This document shows positions 7,741 through 15,718 of a stretch of 64,000 nt of DNA, piece by piece. Under the pieces are notes generated by a model, which saw nothing but the letters and a program-made list of their open reading frames with translations, was not told the origin of the DNA and made no database searches. The translations under genes were made by a program, and so were the position numbers. The stretch comes from Candidatus Bathyarchaeota archaeon (lineage in GTDB: Archaea > Thermoproteota > Bathyarchaeia > Bathyarchaeales > Bathycorpusculaceae): positions 124,001-188,000 of the forward strand of contig JAOZID010000004.1 of assembly GCA_026014465.1 (NCBI GenBank). The letters are read 5' to 3'. The number at the start of each line of letters is the position of its first letter. Within the stretch, counting starts at the first letter, position 1.

Positions 7741-8730
7741 TTACTCTGAAACCTCAATTGAATCCACTTTACCATCCCCGTCCAAATCAAAACCGTGAAT
7801 AACCACTGCGAAGCTGTCTGCGTCACGGTAGTTCTTTAGCGTTTTTTCCCAGAACTTTGTCAACGCCAAAACACACGCTTTAGTTCCAACCGCCTTGTTT
7901 CCAGCCAAAACCATTATGCTCTTGTGGTCATCCCACGGATTAGGAATCTTGGCTATTAACCCTGCTGAGTCAACCGTGAAAACCCGCTGTGTTTTCTTGG
8001 AAACCAAGCCGCCAAACAAAAACCCCTGCTCTGAAGACTGCATATTAAACTGCACAGGCAAAAACCCGTTAAGCTCCTGCGTTAGCAAATTCGTGCCTGG
8101 ACCCCCAACCAAAATCAAATTGTTCTTCTCCTCCTTCTCCGCCTTCATATCCACATCCAACCTAACGGCGAAATCTTCTGGAACCTTACTGAACTGCCCC
8201 AAAAACAATGCAAGATGCGCCGCGTAGTGACCGTCTCGGGCGCTGGTTTTGAAAGGTCCATGAGGCGTTGGGCTGCCGACAACGATTTTTGCATCCAAAG
8301 CACCGTTCTCGTCAATGAATTCTTTAAAGAAGCTGTGTATTTGCTTGTTTGCTCCCAGAAATGACTGCCGCTGCATTTTGGTGTAGCCGCCGGGAAGTTC
8401 TATGCCAAACGCGGGGGAAACGGTGCGGTAGTACTTGGCGGTTGCGCCTTTGCGTTTCTCTTCGTGCTCCACAACTATGGCGCCTGCTTCTGCAAGTTTT
8501 TTTATGTGGTAGTACACTTTTTGTTCGTGGATGTCTAGTTTGCGGGCGATTTCCAGTGGGTACATGGCTTCTTTGTTGAGGAGTTTTAGGATTTTCCAGC
8601 TTAACTTGTCAAGAATCATTTTCAGGTCTTGGGGGTTTTGCATGACGCTGATTTCTTTAACCTTTTGTACGGCGCCTTCTTCTTGCAAAAGCAGTTTCTT
8701 GCTCACAGCAGTTCCCAAAACATAAGGCAT
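7741..8730 (-). CDS. winged-helix regulator fused to an S-layer C-terminal-like domain
   Basis: 329 residues. Residues about 40-110 form an ArsR-type winged helix (SWKILKLLNKEAMYPLEIARKL, YYHIKKLAEAGAI). The C-terminal half is a larger domain with IVVGSPTPHGP, LILVGGPGTNLLTQEL and a terminal VVIHGFDLDGDGKVDSIEV. That last motif resembles the S_layer_C family end found in archaeal surface proteins, but here it sits on a cytoplasmic DNA-binding protein with no signal peptide. The start could be internal. A minus-strand TATA-like GTTATAATT lies near 8808-8817. The ligand and targets are unknown. Confidence 0.8.
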   Translation of the reverse strand: MPYVLGTAVSKKLLLQEEGAVQKVKEISVMQNPQDLKMILDKLSWKILKLLNKEAMYPLEIARKLDIHEQKVYYHIKKLAEAGAIVVEHEEKRKGATAKYYRTVSPAFGIELPGGYTKMQRQSFLGANKQIHSFFKEFIDENGALDAKIVVGSPTPHGPFKTSARDGHYAAHLALFLGQFSKVPEDFAVRLDVDMKAEKEEKNNLILVGGPGTNLLTQELNGFLPVQFNMQSSEQGFLFGGLVSKKTQRVFTVDSAGLIAKIPNPWDDHKSIMVLAGNKAVGTKACVLALTKFWEKTLKNYRDADSFAVVIHGFDLDGDGKVDSIEVSE

Positions 8731-8969
8731 CTCACCGTTATTAATAATTTTGTTATGGTTGCAGTATTCTTCCAGCCAGGCTCTAAACGGGGAAAACCCT
8801 TAAAACAAAAATTATAACAGTCCCCAAAAATATGCGCCTTTTCTTTGAAAACTCCATGAACAACACGAAAACTGCTAAAACTTTTTTTGTAAGTAACAAT
8901 CCTTCTCCTAACAACACTTAATAGCAGTTTTCCCCACACCAAAACGGTAGACAAGGAGACAACAGGCTA

Positions 8970-10802
8970 ATGTGTGGAATCTTTGGTTGCATAATCAAAA
9001 ACGGCGATGTATCACCTATAATTCATGCTTCTCTTAAACGTCTGGAATACCGCGGGTATGACTCGGTAGGCATATCCACCATCTATAACGGGGAGGTAGT
9101 CACTAAAAAAGACCAGGGAAAAATTGATGAAGTTCACAAACTTCTCAACTTGGACAGTTTGTCTGGTTCTGTTGGCATTGGACACACCCGTTGGGCAACT
9201 CACGGCGCACCACTAAAAGTTAATTCTCACCCTCACAGCGACTGCACGGGTCAGATAACCGTGGTTCACAACGGCATTATAGAAAACTTTGATGAACTAA
9301 AAACGGAGTTGGAAAACCGTGGGCACACGTTTGTTTCCAAAACCGACACCGAAGTTATTCCTCACCTTATCGAAGATATTTTCAAAATTAACCCTGACTT
9401 TGACCTTACCCAAGCCGTTTTAGAAGCAGTCAAAAAACTTGAAGGCTCCTACGCCGTCGCTGTCATATACTCCAAAGAACCCGACAAAATCGTTTGCGCC
9501 CGAAACGAAAGCCCCCTTGTCATCGGCGTAGGCGAAGATGCGCTGTACTGTGCTTCTGATCTTACCGCGTTTTTGCCCCTAACCAATCAAGCCCTACTGA
9601 TAAACGACAAAGAACTTGTCATACTCAAAGCTGACGGGTATGAAATCCGAAAAATCCAAGACAACAGCGTCGTAGAGCGCAAACCAAAACTCATCGACTG
9701 GACCCCTGAAATGGCAGTCAAACAAGGCTATCCCCACTTCATGATAAAAGAAATCCACGAACAACCCGCCACCCTAAGAAACACCCTGCGAGCCCAAGAA
9801 CACTACCTTGATTTGCTCTCAACTTTTCTTGACCGCGCCAACGAAGTCTTCCTAGTCGCTTGCGGCACCAGCTACCACGCTTGCCTTGCAGCATCTTACA
9901 TGTTCTCCAAACTCGCGTTCCTGCCAACATTCCCAGTTTACGCCTCAGAATTCGTAGAACAACACGGCAAATCCGTAAACATCGACAGCACCATCCTAGC
10001 TGTTAGCCAATCAGGAGAAACCGCCGACCTGCTAGGTGCAGTTACTTGTTCACAGCAACGCGCCGCTACCATCTTGGGTTTGACAAACACGGTTGGTTCG
10101 ACTTTGACGCGGGTTGCGCGTGTGTATATTGGGCAGCAGTCAGGTCCCGAGATTGGAGTTGCCGCGACCAAGACTTTTACGTCGCAGCTTTCCGTTCTAG
10201 CACAGCTAGCCCTGTACTTATCTACCAAACGAGGAAAAGTCTCCCAAGACGAAATGGACTACCTCAAAGAAGAACTCGACCACCTGCCCGACATAGTAGA
10301 CACCATAATCAACACGCAAGAAGAAAAAGTCAAACAACTCGCCAAAAAATACCGCGACGCCAAAATCTTCTTCTTCTTAGGACGCGGCGTCAACACCGCA
10401 ACCGCCTTTGAAGGCAGACTCAAACTCATGGAAATCGCCTATATCCCCTCCATAGCGTTCCCCGCAGGCGAGAGCAAACACGGACCCATAAGCCTTATCG
10501 AACCTGGGTTCCCCGTGATTTTCATATGCCCCAAAGCAGGCCAAACCCACAAGACCCTAATTGGCAACATCATGGAGATGAAAGCCCGTGGCGCCTCGAT
10601 AATTTCCATAATCGAAGAGGGCGATGAAGAAGTCAAAAAACTCTCAGATGACTACATTGAGGTTCCCTGCGGTGTCCCCGAGGTTTTGTCGCCGATTCCG
10701 TTTGTAATTCCCCTGCAGCTTTTAGCCTACTTCATGGCGTTAGAACGCGGAGTAAACCCTGACACTCCCCGAAACTTGGCAAAATCAGTCACTGTCAAGT
10801 AA
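8970..10802 (+). CDS. glmS: glutamine-fructose-6-phosphate aminotransferase (isomerizing)
   Basis: Makes glucosamine 6-phosphate from fructose 6-phosphate and glutamine, feeding UDP-GlcNAc and glycan synthesis. The 610 residues are full length. MCGIFG exposes the N-terminal Cys nucleophile of the glutaminase domain (about 1-220). Two SIS isomerase domains follow (CGTSYHA, SQSGETADLLGA, GRG), and the conserved tail ends in LAKSVTV. A strong AAGGAG precedes ATG 8970, and a TATA-like CACTTAATAG lies near 8910-8920. No glmS ribozyme sequence was recognised upstream. Confidence 0.96.
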   Translation: MCGIFGCIIKNGDVSPIIHASLKRLEYRGYDSVGISTIYNGEVVTKKDQGKIDEVHKLLNLDSLSGSVGIGHTRWATHGAPLKVNSHPHSDCTGQITVVHNGIIENFDELKTELENRGHTFVSKTDTEVIPHLIEDIFKINPDFDLTQAVLEAVKKLEGSYAVAVIYSKEPDKIVCARNESPLVIGVGEDALYCASDLTAFLPLTNQALLINDKELVILKADGYEIRKIQDNSVVERKPKLIDWTPEMAVKQGYPHFMIKEIHEQPATLRNTLRAQEHYLDLLSTFLDRANEVFLVACGTSYHACLAASYMFSKLAFLPTFPVYASEFVEQHGKSVNIDSTILAVSQSGETADLLGAVTCSQQRAATILGLTNTVGSTLTRVARVYIGQQSGPEIGVAATKTFTSQLSVLAQLALYLSTKRGKVSQDEMDYLKEELDHLPDIVDTIINTQEEKVKQLAKKYRDAKIFFFLGRGVNTATAFEGRLKLMEIAYIPSIAFPAGESKHGPISLIEPGFPVIFICPKAGQTHKTLIGNIMEMKARGASIISIIEEGDEEVKKLSDDYIEVPCGVPEVLSPIPFVIPLQLLAYFMALERGVNPDTPRNLAKSVTVK

Positions 10803-10841
10803 TCTTCGCCTCTCTTTTTTGTTTGTTTAGCTTTATATTTT

Positions 10842-11549
10842 ATGCCACGAAAGGTTGTGTGGGTATTTGGTTTGGAGGCTTCGCATTGGGAGAGACTTGT
10901 AGATAGCTTAGTGAAGCAAAAGTTACTGCGTACCCCCCAAGTAATCCGTGCTCTGCAGGCAATACCGCGCGGGCAATTCTTACCTGATGACCTGCAAAAA
11001 CACGAAGCCACAGACACCCCCCTATCCATAGGGTCGGGACAAACAATTTCTGCGCCTCACATGGTCGCTATAATGGATGAAGCTTTAGATTTGAAGACGG
11101 GGCACAAGGTTTTGGAGGTCGGCGCAGGTTCAGGCTGGCACGCCGCAACAGTTGCCCACATCATAGCGCCTCCCGCAGCGCCCCGCAGCGAATGGGGACA
11201 CGTCTACACCGTAGAAATCGTGACGTCCCTAGCAAAAAACGCAAGGCGCAACATCCGCGAAGCAGGCTACGGCGACCGCATAACCATCATAAGCGGCGAT
11301 GGCTCCTTGGGATACAAACAAAAGGCGCCCTTTGACCGCATCTTAGTTACTGCCGCAGCGCCCCGCATCCCAGAGCCTTTACTTGACCAACTAAAACCCC
11401 ACGGCATCCTCGTCGCCCCTGTAGGCAAACTATCCCTGTTCCAGTACCTCATGAAAATAACCAAGCTCCCAGACGGAAAAACCGCAGAAGAAAACCTAGG
11501 CGGCGTAGCCTTCGTGCCCCTAACAGGCAAATTCGGACACAAACTCTAA
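10842..11549 (+). CDS. pcm: protein-L-isoaspartate O-methyltransferase
   Basis: Methylates isoaspartyl residues so that damaged proteins can be repaired. The conserved core starts at about residue 15 (RLVDSLVKQKLLRTPQVIRAL). It includes the family motif IGSGQTISAPHMVA, the SAM-binding VLEVGAGSGWHAA, and DGSLGYKQKAPFDRI. ATG 10842 is only a few bases past a TATA-like CTTTATATTT at 10831-10840, which predicts a transcription start near 10861. The real start may therefore be the in-frame TTG 10872, giving a leader of a few nucleotides. It is convergent with fen1. Confidence 0.92.
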   Translation: MPRKVVWVFGLEASHWERLVDSLVKQKLLRTPQVIRALQAIPRGQFLPDDLQKHEATDTPLSIGSGQTISAPHMVAIMDEALDLKTGHKVLEVGAGSGWHAATVAHIIAPPAAPRSEWGHVYTVEIVTSLAKNARRNIREAGYGDRITIISGDGSLGYKQKAPFDRILVTAAAPRIPEPLLDQLKPHGILVAPVGKLSLFQYLMKITKLPDGKTAEENLGGVAFVPLTGKFGHKL

Positions 11550-11558
11550 CCTAGCGGG

Positions 11559-12593
11559 TTAGCCAAACCATTTCTCCAACGTGGTCTTGCTTTTCTGTTT
11601 CTGGGCGCCTGCTTGCATTTTCTGCAAAATCCTGCGTACGCGTTCTTCGCTAAAATCTTTTTGTTTGCACAGAAACTCTACAATGCCCTCTGTGTCGGGG
11701 CTGCGCCACTGCAGCGTGTAGTCGTCGGTGGTTTCTGGGTGCTTGAAGACTTCGCGGATTTCTTGGGGCGAATTTTTGAACTCTGCGTTTTTGATGTACG
11801 GCAAAGCAGCTTCTATATTGCCATGTTGTTTGATGAGTTTTAACGCGGTTTTAGGTCCTAGTCCCTTGATGCCGTCAGGGTTAAAGTCCGTACCCACCAG
11901 TATGCCCACATCAATTAGTTGCTCATGGGTTATGTCGCATTCTTTGAGCAGGGTTTTTAGTGTTACCATTTCGGGGACGACTTCGACGTAGACGTTTCGG
12001 CGGGGGAGTTTGCGTCTTCCTGAAAGTGTAAGGTTTCTAATGAGTGTGGGTGCGCCAAAGAGCAAGCTGTCGTAGTCTTGGCTGGCGGTGTAGTCCGCTT
12101 TACCCTGTTTGGTCATGTACGCGGCTTGGGCTTCCCCTTCACTAGGCGCCTGTACATACGGCAATCCCATCAACTCCAACAGCTTCTTACTCTCCTCTTT
12201 CATGTAATCCGTCAATTTGCTGGTTGCCTGAGCAAACTTGCGTGCCGTGACAAAATCTCCTGCGGCTTTAGCTTTCTCAAACTGAGATTTTGCTTCCTCT
12301 TTCACCTGCTTGCGCCGCTCAATCTCCTCAGCCTTCAACTTGGGTGGTTTGCCATCAAAAACGTAAACAGGCTTAATCCCCATCTCCACAACACTGCTAG
12401 TCCGATAAAACAACCCACTCAAATGGCTAGTGACTTTCCCCGTGCTATCCATCAAAGGCGTCCCGTCAGGCTGACGAATAATCGACAAAAACTGATACAA
12501 CGTATTATACGCATCAACCGCAATAACCTTACCGCCTAAATCCTGCAGCTTAACAGGAGTTTTCGGAAGCAAATCCCGCAAATTAACACCCAA
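11559..12593 (-). CDS. fen: flap endonuclease 1
   Basis: A structure-specific nuclease that removes 5' flaps during Okazaki fragment processing and repair. The N- and I-domains carry the acidic metal ligands (VIAVDAYN, VYVFDGKPPK, EGEAQAAY, ASQDYDSLL), followed by a helix-hairpin-helix GTDFNPDGIKGLG. The C-terminus ends in a PIP-box-like TTLEKWF for PCNA binding. The frame is open to ATG 12626, but the family begins Met-Gly-Val. TTG 12593 gives MGVNLRDLLP, so I chose it (344 residues, the usual length). Confidence 0.93.
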   Translation of the reverse strand: MGVNLRDLLPKTPVKLQDLGGKVIAVDAYNTLYQFLSIIRQPDGTPLMDSTGKVTSHLSGLFYRTSSVVEMGIKPVYVFDGKPPKLKAEEIERRKQVKEEAKSQFEKAKAAGDFVTARKFAQATSKLTDYMKEESKKLLELMGLPYVQAPSEGEAQAAYMTKQGKADYTASQDYDSLLFGAPTLIRNLTLSGRRKLPRRNVYVEVVPEMVTLKTLLKECDITHEQLIDVGILVGTDFNPDGIKGLGPKTALKLIKQHGNIEAALPYIKNAEFKNSPQEIREVFKHPETTDDYTLQWRSPDTEGIVEFLCKQKDFSEERVRRILQKMQAGAQKQKSKTTLEKWFG

Positions 12594-12716
12594 AACACTA
12601 CACCACACCACTAAAGCCAAAAACAACCTAAAGAAACTATCGAAAACCCCGCCTCGCCCCGGGCAATTCTTTGGTGCCTGTTTTTTTGTTGTTTATCATA
12701 AGGTTAATTAGAGATT

Positions 12717-13205
12717 TTGTGGGTGGATAATGGTGAGGTTTATGTTTTGTCTTGGAAGGTTTTAGATGAATCTGCTCTTGAGAAAATTAGGGAACAAAAA
12801 GAGTTTGAAGACCAAACTGCGAAGAAGCTTACGCCGCTTTTTCAATCAGCAAAGAACCCTCTTATCAAGCTGTATCTGCACAGCATCATCCTAGATACCA
12901 TGCGGCATTCGGATACTTACCAGATGATTCTTGAACTCAACGACACTGCGCTTGTTGGGCAACAAAGCCAAGCCCTAGGAAAACAAGAACTCACCGCACA
13001 CATCAACGAAGAAGCCAAAATGCTAAAACAAACACAAGACCTCATCCAAACCACAACCGACCCAAAAATCAAACAACTCCTCCAAAACATCCTAGAAGAC
13101 GAACAAAAACACCACAAAACCCTAACCAACATCCTCGACATCCTACAAAAAGAATCCAAAGAATGGAACAAATACCTCTATGACCTCATCGAAGGCTTCC
13201 CCTAA
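12717..13205 (+). CDS. ferritin-like four-helix protein
   Basis: About 162 residues, almost entirely helical. Two similar helix pairs carry ILDTMRHSDTYQ and ILEDEQKHHKTLTNIL, which recall the ExxH halves of ferritin-like/rubrerythrin-type domains. The full diiron ligand set is not evident, so metal binding is uncertain. There is no signal peptide or membrane segment. The start could be TTG 12717 or a downstream GTG/TTG. It is followed by a copy of the dispersed G-rich repeat at 13298. The physiological role is unknown. Confidence 0.6.
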   Translation: MWVDNGEVYVLSWKVLDESALEKIREQKEFEDQTAKKLTPLFQSAKNPLIKLYLHSIILDTMRHSDTYQMILELNDTALVGQQSQALGKQELTAHINEEAKMLKQTQDLIQTTTDPKIKQLLQNILEDEQKHHKTLTNILDILQKESKEWNKYLYDLIEGFP

Positions 13206-13297
13206 ACCCAACCTTCCCCCCATTATAGCCCTTTCAACAACATCAACTATTTTGCAACCCCCAACCTTGTATTAACCAACCTATTTGCCGTCTATTT

Positions 13298-13350
13298 GGC
13301 TGCTGTTTTTAATTGTATGCAGAAAAGGGGGGAGGGGGGTCTATTTTTGT
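13298..13350 (+). repeat. dispersed G-rich repeat, copy A
   Basis: One of three good copies of a 45-53 bp element. It reads GGCTGCT, a T-rich tract, AATTGTATGCAGAAAA, GGGGGGAGGGGGG, then TCTATTTTTGT. It lies between convergent genes and begins 17 bp beyond the stop of the downstream minus-strand gene. The orientation relative to that gene (C-rich strand first) matches copy C. Confidence 0.85.
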
Positions 13351-13366
13351 AGAGCCAGCGGGTCTT

Positions 13367-14302
13367 TTACTGGATTTCTCCGATGATTGTGACTGGCTTT
13401 TGGAGTATTGCTAGTTCTTCTATTTTTTGGGGGTCCATGGTAACGAGGACGACGGTTGCGGGTCCTGCGGATTTGTTGAGGTCTACTTGTGGGTTTTTTG
13501 TGGGTTTTAGTTGTCTGCCCACGGCGTAGGCGAGCATTTGGGCTTCGTGGTTGATCCCAAAGGTTCCTACGGGTGCGATGTCGTGGATGTATTTTTTTTG
13601 GGTGAGCCAGTTTACGTTTTTCAGGTCGGCGATTTCGTTTTTGACTTGGGCGGGTATGACTTCTGTGCCTACTTTGGGTTTGCCTATGGCTACGAGTAGG
13701 TCGCCGGGTTGCGTTTTGTTTATGCGTAGGTTTTCTTCGTTTGCAAATCCCACTACTGTTAAGCCAACGCCTGTTTGGATGGTTTCAAAGTTTTCTTCCG
13801 TGTTTTCCATTAGGACTTGGTTTGGGTCTAATCCTAAGCTTAGGGCTTCGTTGCGGATGCCCTCCACCACCTCGCGTCCCACGGGTTCCTTCTCTACGCC
13901 TAACGTAACTGAGAGCAGAACTGGAAACGCGCCCGTAGCCACCACATCCATCAACGCCACCCGCCCCAAAAACCTGCCCAGGACTTTGCCCTGCACTTTG
14001 ATGTGGTCCATGGTTTTGGGTCCAACTGCGCCCGAAGAAGTGGAGCCTACAACTATGGCGTGTCCCGTGGGAACTTTGAGTATGGTAACGTCGCCTCGGC
14101 GGGTATATGTTATCTGTGAGGGTTTGACTTGAAATGCTATGGGTCGCAGGAGGGTGCCTACGTTTTCTACGAGGTGCAAGTACATGGTTAGGGCTTGGCG
14201 TATGATTTCGCTGCGGTTAAGCTCATGTTTTTCTGCAAGTTTGTCGGCGTCGGCAACAATTTTGTCAGGTAAACGCACATTGATGACCTTCAAGGTAAAC
14301 AC
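13367..14302 (-). CDS. ribbon-helix-helix DNA-binding domain fused to an AIR-synthase-like domain
   Basis: 311 residues. Residues about 4-45 are an RHH domain (LKVINVRLPDKIVADADKL, NRSEIIRQALTMYL). The rest (about 65-305) is a PurM/ThiL-superfamily, AIR-synthase-like domain closely paralogous to the protein at 15715. Both share GPK, a TGVG/TGIG segment, HEA/HEL and a C-terminal DLNKSAGPAT. The glycine-rich motif of the paralog, CDSSGG (Asp40), is STSSGA here (Thr88), suggesting lost ATP or metal binding. I infer a ligand-sensing regulator of the neighbouring corrinoid genes. The start may be GTG 14302 or TTG 14293. Confidence 0.8.
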   Translation of the reverse strand: MFTLKVINVRLPDKIVADADKLAEKHELNRSEIIRQALTMYLHLVENVGTLLRPIAFQVKPSQITYTRRGDVTILKVPTGHAIVVGSTSSGAVGPKTMDHIKVQGKVLGRFLGRVALMDVVATGAFPVLLSVTLGVEKEPVGREVVEGIRNEALSLGLDPNQVLMENTEENFETIQTGVGLTVVGFANEENLRINKTQPGDLLVAIGKPKVGTEVIPAQVKNEIADLKNVNWLTQKKYIHDIAPVGTFGINHEAQMLAYAVGRQLKPTKNPQVDLNKSAGPATVVLVTMDPQKIEELAILQKPVTIIGEIQ

Positions 14303-14364
14303 CTATCCTTTAGTGGGCCGGGAAACACTTAATCCTTCCCTCAAAACCCGCGGCAGTGAATAGA
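14287..14364. repeat. duplicated regulatory segment, copy 1 (start and upstream of the RHH fusion gene)
   Basis: About 75 bp resembling 15117-15196. Shared blocks are CCTTCAAGGxAAACAC, TAGTG, GGAAAxxxxTTAA, CTTCxCTCAAAACCC and GCAGTGA. The left end is the start of the RHH fusion gene. The right part looks like a plus-strand promoter (GGGAAACACTTAAT as BRE/TATA), with a predicted start near GCAGTGA. A degenerate CACCTA...TAGTG pair occupies the palindrome position of copy 2. Confidence 0.7.
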
Positions 14365-14395
14365 CACGAAAAAAATCTGGTCGCATAGGCGCCTT

Positions 14396-14491
14396 TTGGT
14401 GCTCTACGCGGAAATGGGCGTTTGTTTGGTTTGTAGAAAGCTGTTTGATTTGACCCCAGACTATGATGTATCGGGTTATCATATTGCTTAA
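14396..14491 (+). CDS. possible 31-residue protein with CxxC
   Basis: A short frame from TTG 14396 or GTG 14399 to TAA 14491, downstream of the promoter-like segment near 14330-14360. It encodes a peptide containing ATG 14414 and MGVCLVCRKLFDLTPDYD, a single Cys-x2-Cys that could be half a zinc ribbon. It might be a genuine microprotein, a fragment of a lost gene, or chance. No ribosome binding site was recognised. Confidence 0.2.
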   Translation: MVLYAEMGVCLVCRKLFDLTPDYDVSGYHIA

Positions 14492-14563
14492 AACCTTGTG
14501 GTGTTTTTTACAAATTGTTTATAAGTGAGACCTTTATTTTTGTATGCTATTGGAGAAGGTAGA

Positions 14564-15025
14564 ATGGTATTTAAAAAATGGATAACACTGTCTTTCCTGT
14601 GTGCCTTGATGCTGTCTTTAGCTGTCGGTATTGCTGCTGCTGGAACCGCGAGCACTGCTTCTGTTTGGGCTGCTGATGCTTCTGGTACCGTGAAAAACGA
14701 ATTCAATCCTGGCGAACCTTTGTATCTTTATTGGAGCTGTGCCCCCGATGGTAGCACTGTAGATATTCGGGTTCTTGACGAATCCATGTCTGTTGTTGCT
14801 GGTCCTTGGGTTGATCAGCCAATAGCAAATGCGCCAATAGAGATACCTGGCGGCTTTGGCTCGGGCTATTACTTCATTGAAGTCAATGGAGTACGCACTT
14901 GGACAATTGCAGTTGGTACAATCTTTGTTGTGCCTGAGGGTATCTTTGGTACACTCTCTGCTGTTGGCGCCGGTTTGGCAGCGTTTGCTACAATAGGCTT
15001 AGTTAGGCGAAAACGCAAAAACTAA
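14564..15025 (+). CDS. secreted, membrane-anchored small surface protein
   Basis: 153 residues from ATG 14564, preceded by GGAGAAGG and a TATA-like GTTTATAAGT near 14517. The first 25 residues are a signal peptide (KKWITLSFLCALMLSLAVGIAAA). The middle is a beta-type extracellular domain with NEFNPGEPLYLYWSCAPDGS and IEIPGGFGSGYYFIEVNG. A C-terminal hydrophobic segment ends in RRKRKN and would hold it in the membrane facing outward. It resembles archaeal surface proteins of unknown role. Sitting inside the corrinoid region it could help capture a substrate, but nothing shows this. Confidence 0.7.
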   Translation: MVFKKWITLSFLCALMLSLAVGIAAAGTASTASVWAADASGTVKNEFNPGEPLYLYWSCAPDGSTVDIRVLDESMSVVAGPWVDQPIANAPIEIPGGFGSGYYFIEVNGVRTWTIAVGTIFVVPEGIFGTLSAVGAGLAAFATIGLVRRKRKN

Positions 15026-15055
15026 ACCCCTTTCTTTTCTATTTTTTTTATTTAA

Positions 15056-15133
15056 TCAATACTGCCGTTTTGGCGAGTTTGTAGTGATAATTTTATCGGG
15101 TAAGCAGGTGCTAATAACCTTCAAGGCAAACAC
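15056..15133 (-). pseudogene. decayed N-terminus of a second RHH gene
   Basis: Read on the minus strand from GTG 15133 to TGA 15056, the frame gives MFALKVISTCLPDKIITTN and ends at residue 25. The live fusion gene starts MFTLKVINVRLPDKIVADA, so most of the first 16 codons match, as does the GTG start. After Ile15-Ile16 the similarity ends and stops follow. I read this as the remnant of a duplicated RHH regulator gene, divergent from the ECF gene at 15200. The neighbouring promoter segment is preserved too. Confidence 0.75.
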
Positions 15134-15196
15134 ACTACGTGCGTAGTGTTTCAGGAAATGCTTTTAACTCTTCTCTCAAAACCCCTGCAGTGACGA
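15117..15196. repeat. duplicated regulatory segment, copy 2 (upstream of ECF S component)
   Basis: Partner of the segment at 14287-14364. It contains the RHH fossil start, a palindrome at 15132-15149, a BRE/TATA-like GGAAATGCTTTTAAC near 15153-15167, and CTCAAAACCCCTGCAGTGA, placing a likely transcription start just before TTG 15200. The ECF gene would then have almost no leader. Confidence 0.7.
15132..15149. promoter_or_regulatory. palindromic candidate operator
   Basis: ACACTACG-TG-CGTAGTGT has perfect 8-bp inverted arms. It lies directly beside the fossil RHH start and upstream of the promoter of the ECF/kinase-like operon. RHH dimers typically bind such short palindromes. Copy 1 has a looser CACCTA...TAGTG version. 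Confidence 0.55.
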
Positions 15197-15199
15197 ACC

Positions 15200-15718
15200 T
15201 TGCAAAAACCAAACCCCCCCTCTACCTTACAAAACAACTCCACCAGCTGGCTCATCGCCCGCATCGCACTCTTTAGCGCCCTAAGCGGCATAGGCGCACT
15301 CATCAAAACCCCAAGCCCCATCCCCACTGTCGCATTCGACTCCACCCCAGGCTTCTTCGCCGCCCTATACTTTGGAGCCGTAGACGGAGCCATAGTCTGC
15401 GGACTAGGACACCTCATATCCTCAGCCATAACAGGCTTCCCACTAGGATACTACCACATCCCCATAGCAGTTGGCATGGCCCTAGCCGGCGCCGCCATGG
15501 GCTTAATCAACAAGGTGCATCCGAAATGGGGCTTCATACCCGCAGTAGCAGCAGGCATACTAATCAACACCCTCTCAGTCTTCTTCGTAGCCCCCGACCC
15601 CGCCATAGGCCTAGCAGGCGCCCTCGCATACATGCCCTTCATCGCTCTGGCAGCAATCTTAAATTCCATCGTCGCAGCACTAGTCTACCTGGGCGTACGA
15701 GGGAAACTACAAACTTGA
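15200..15718 (+). CDS. ECF transporter S component, CblT-like
   Basis: A 172-residue membrane protein with about six transmembrane segments and no ATPase domain, as in substrate-capture (S) components of ECF vitamin transporters. An N-terminal ALFSALSGIGALIKTPSPIPTV fits the family. Its TGA overlaps the start of the AIR-synthase-like gene (TTGA at 15715-15718). In Firmicutes, CblT (S component for a B12 lower-ligand precursor) and CblS (alpha-ribazole kinase, AIR-synthase-related as I recall) work together. The pairing here and the adjacent cobD/cbiB suggest the same substrate. No EcfA or EcfT gene lies in the window. Confidence 0.75.
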   Translation: MQKPNPPSTLQNNSTSWLIARIALFSALSGIGALIKTPSPIPTVAFDSTPGFFAALYFGAVDGAIVCGLGHLISSAITGFPLGYYHIPIAVGMALAGAAMGLINKVHPKWGFIPAVAAGILINTLSVFFVAPDPAIGLAGALAYMPFIALAAILNSIVAALVYLGVRGKLQT

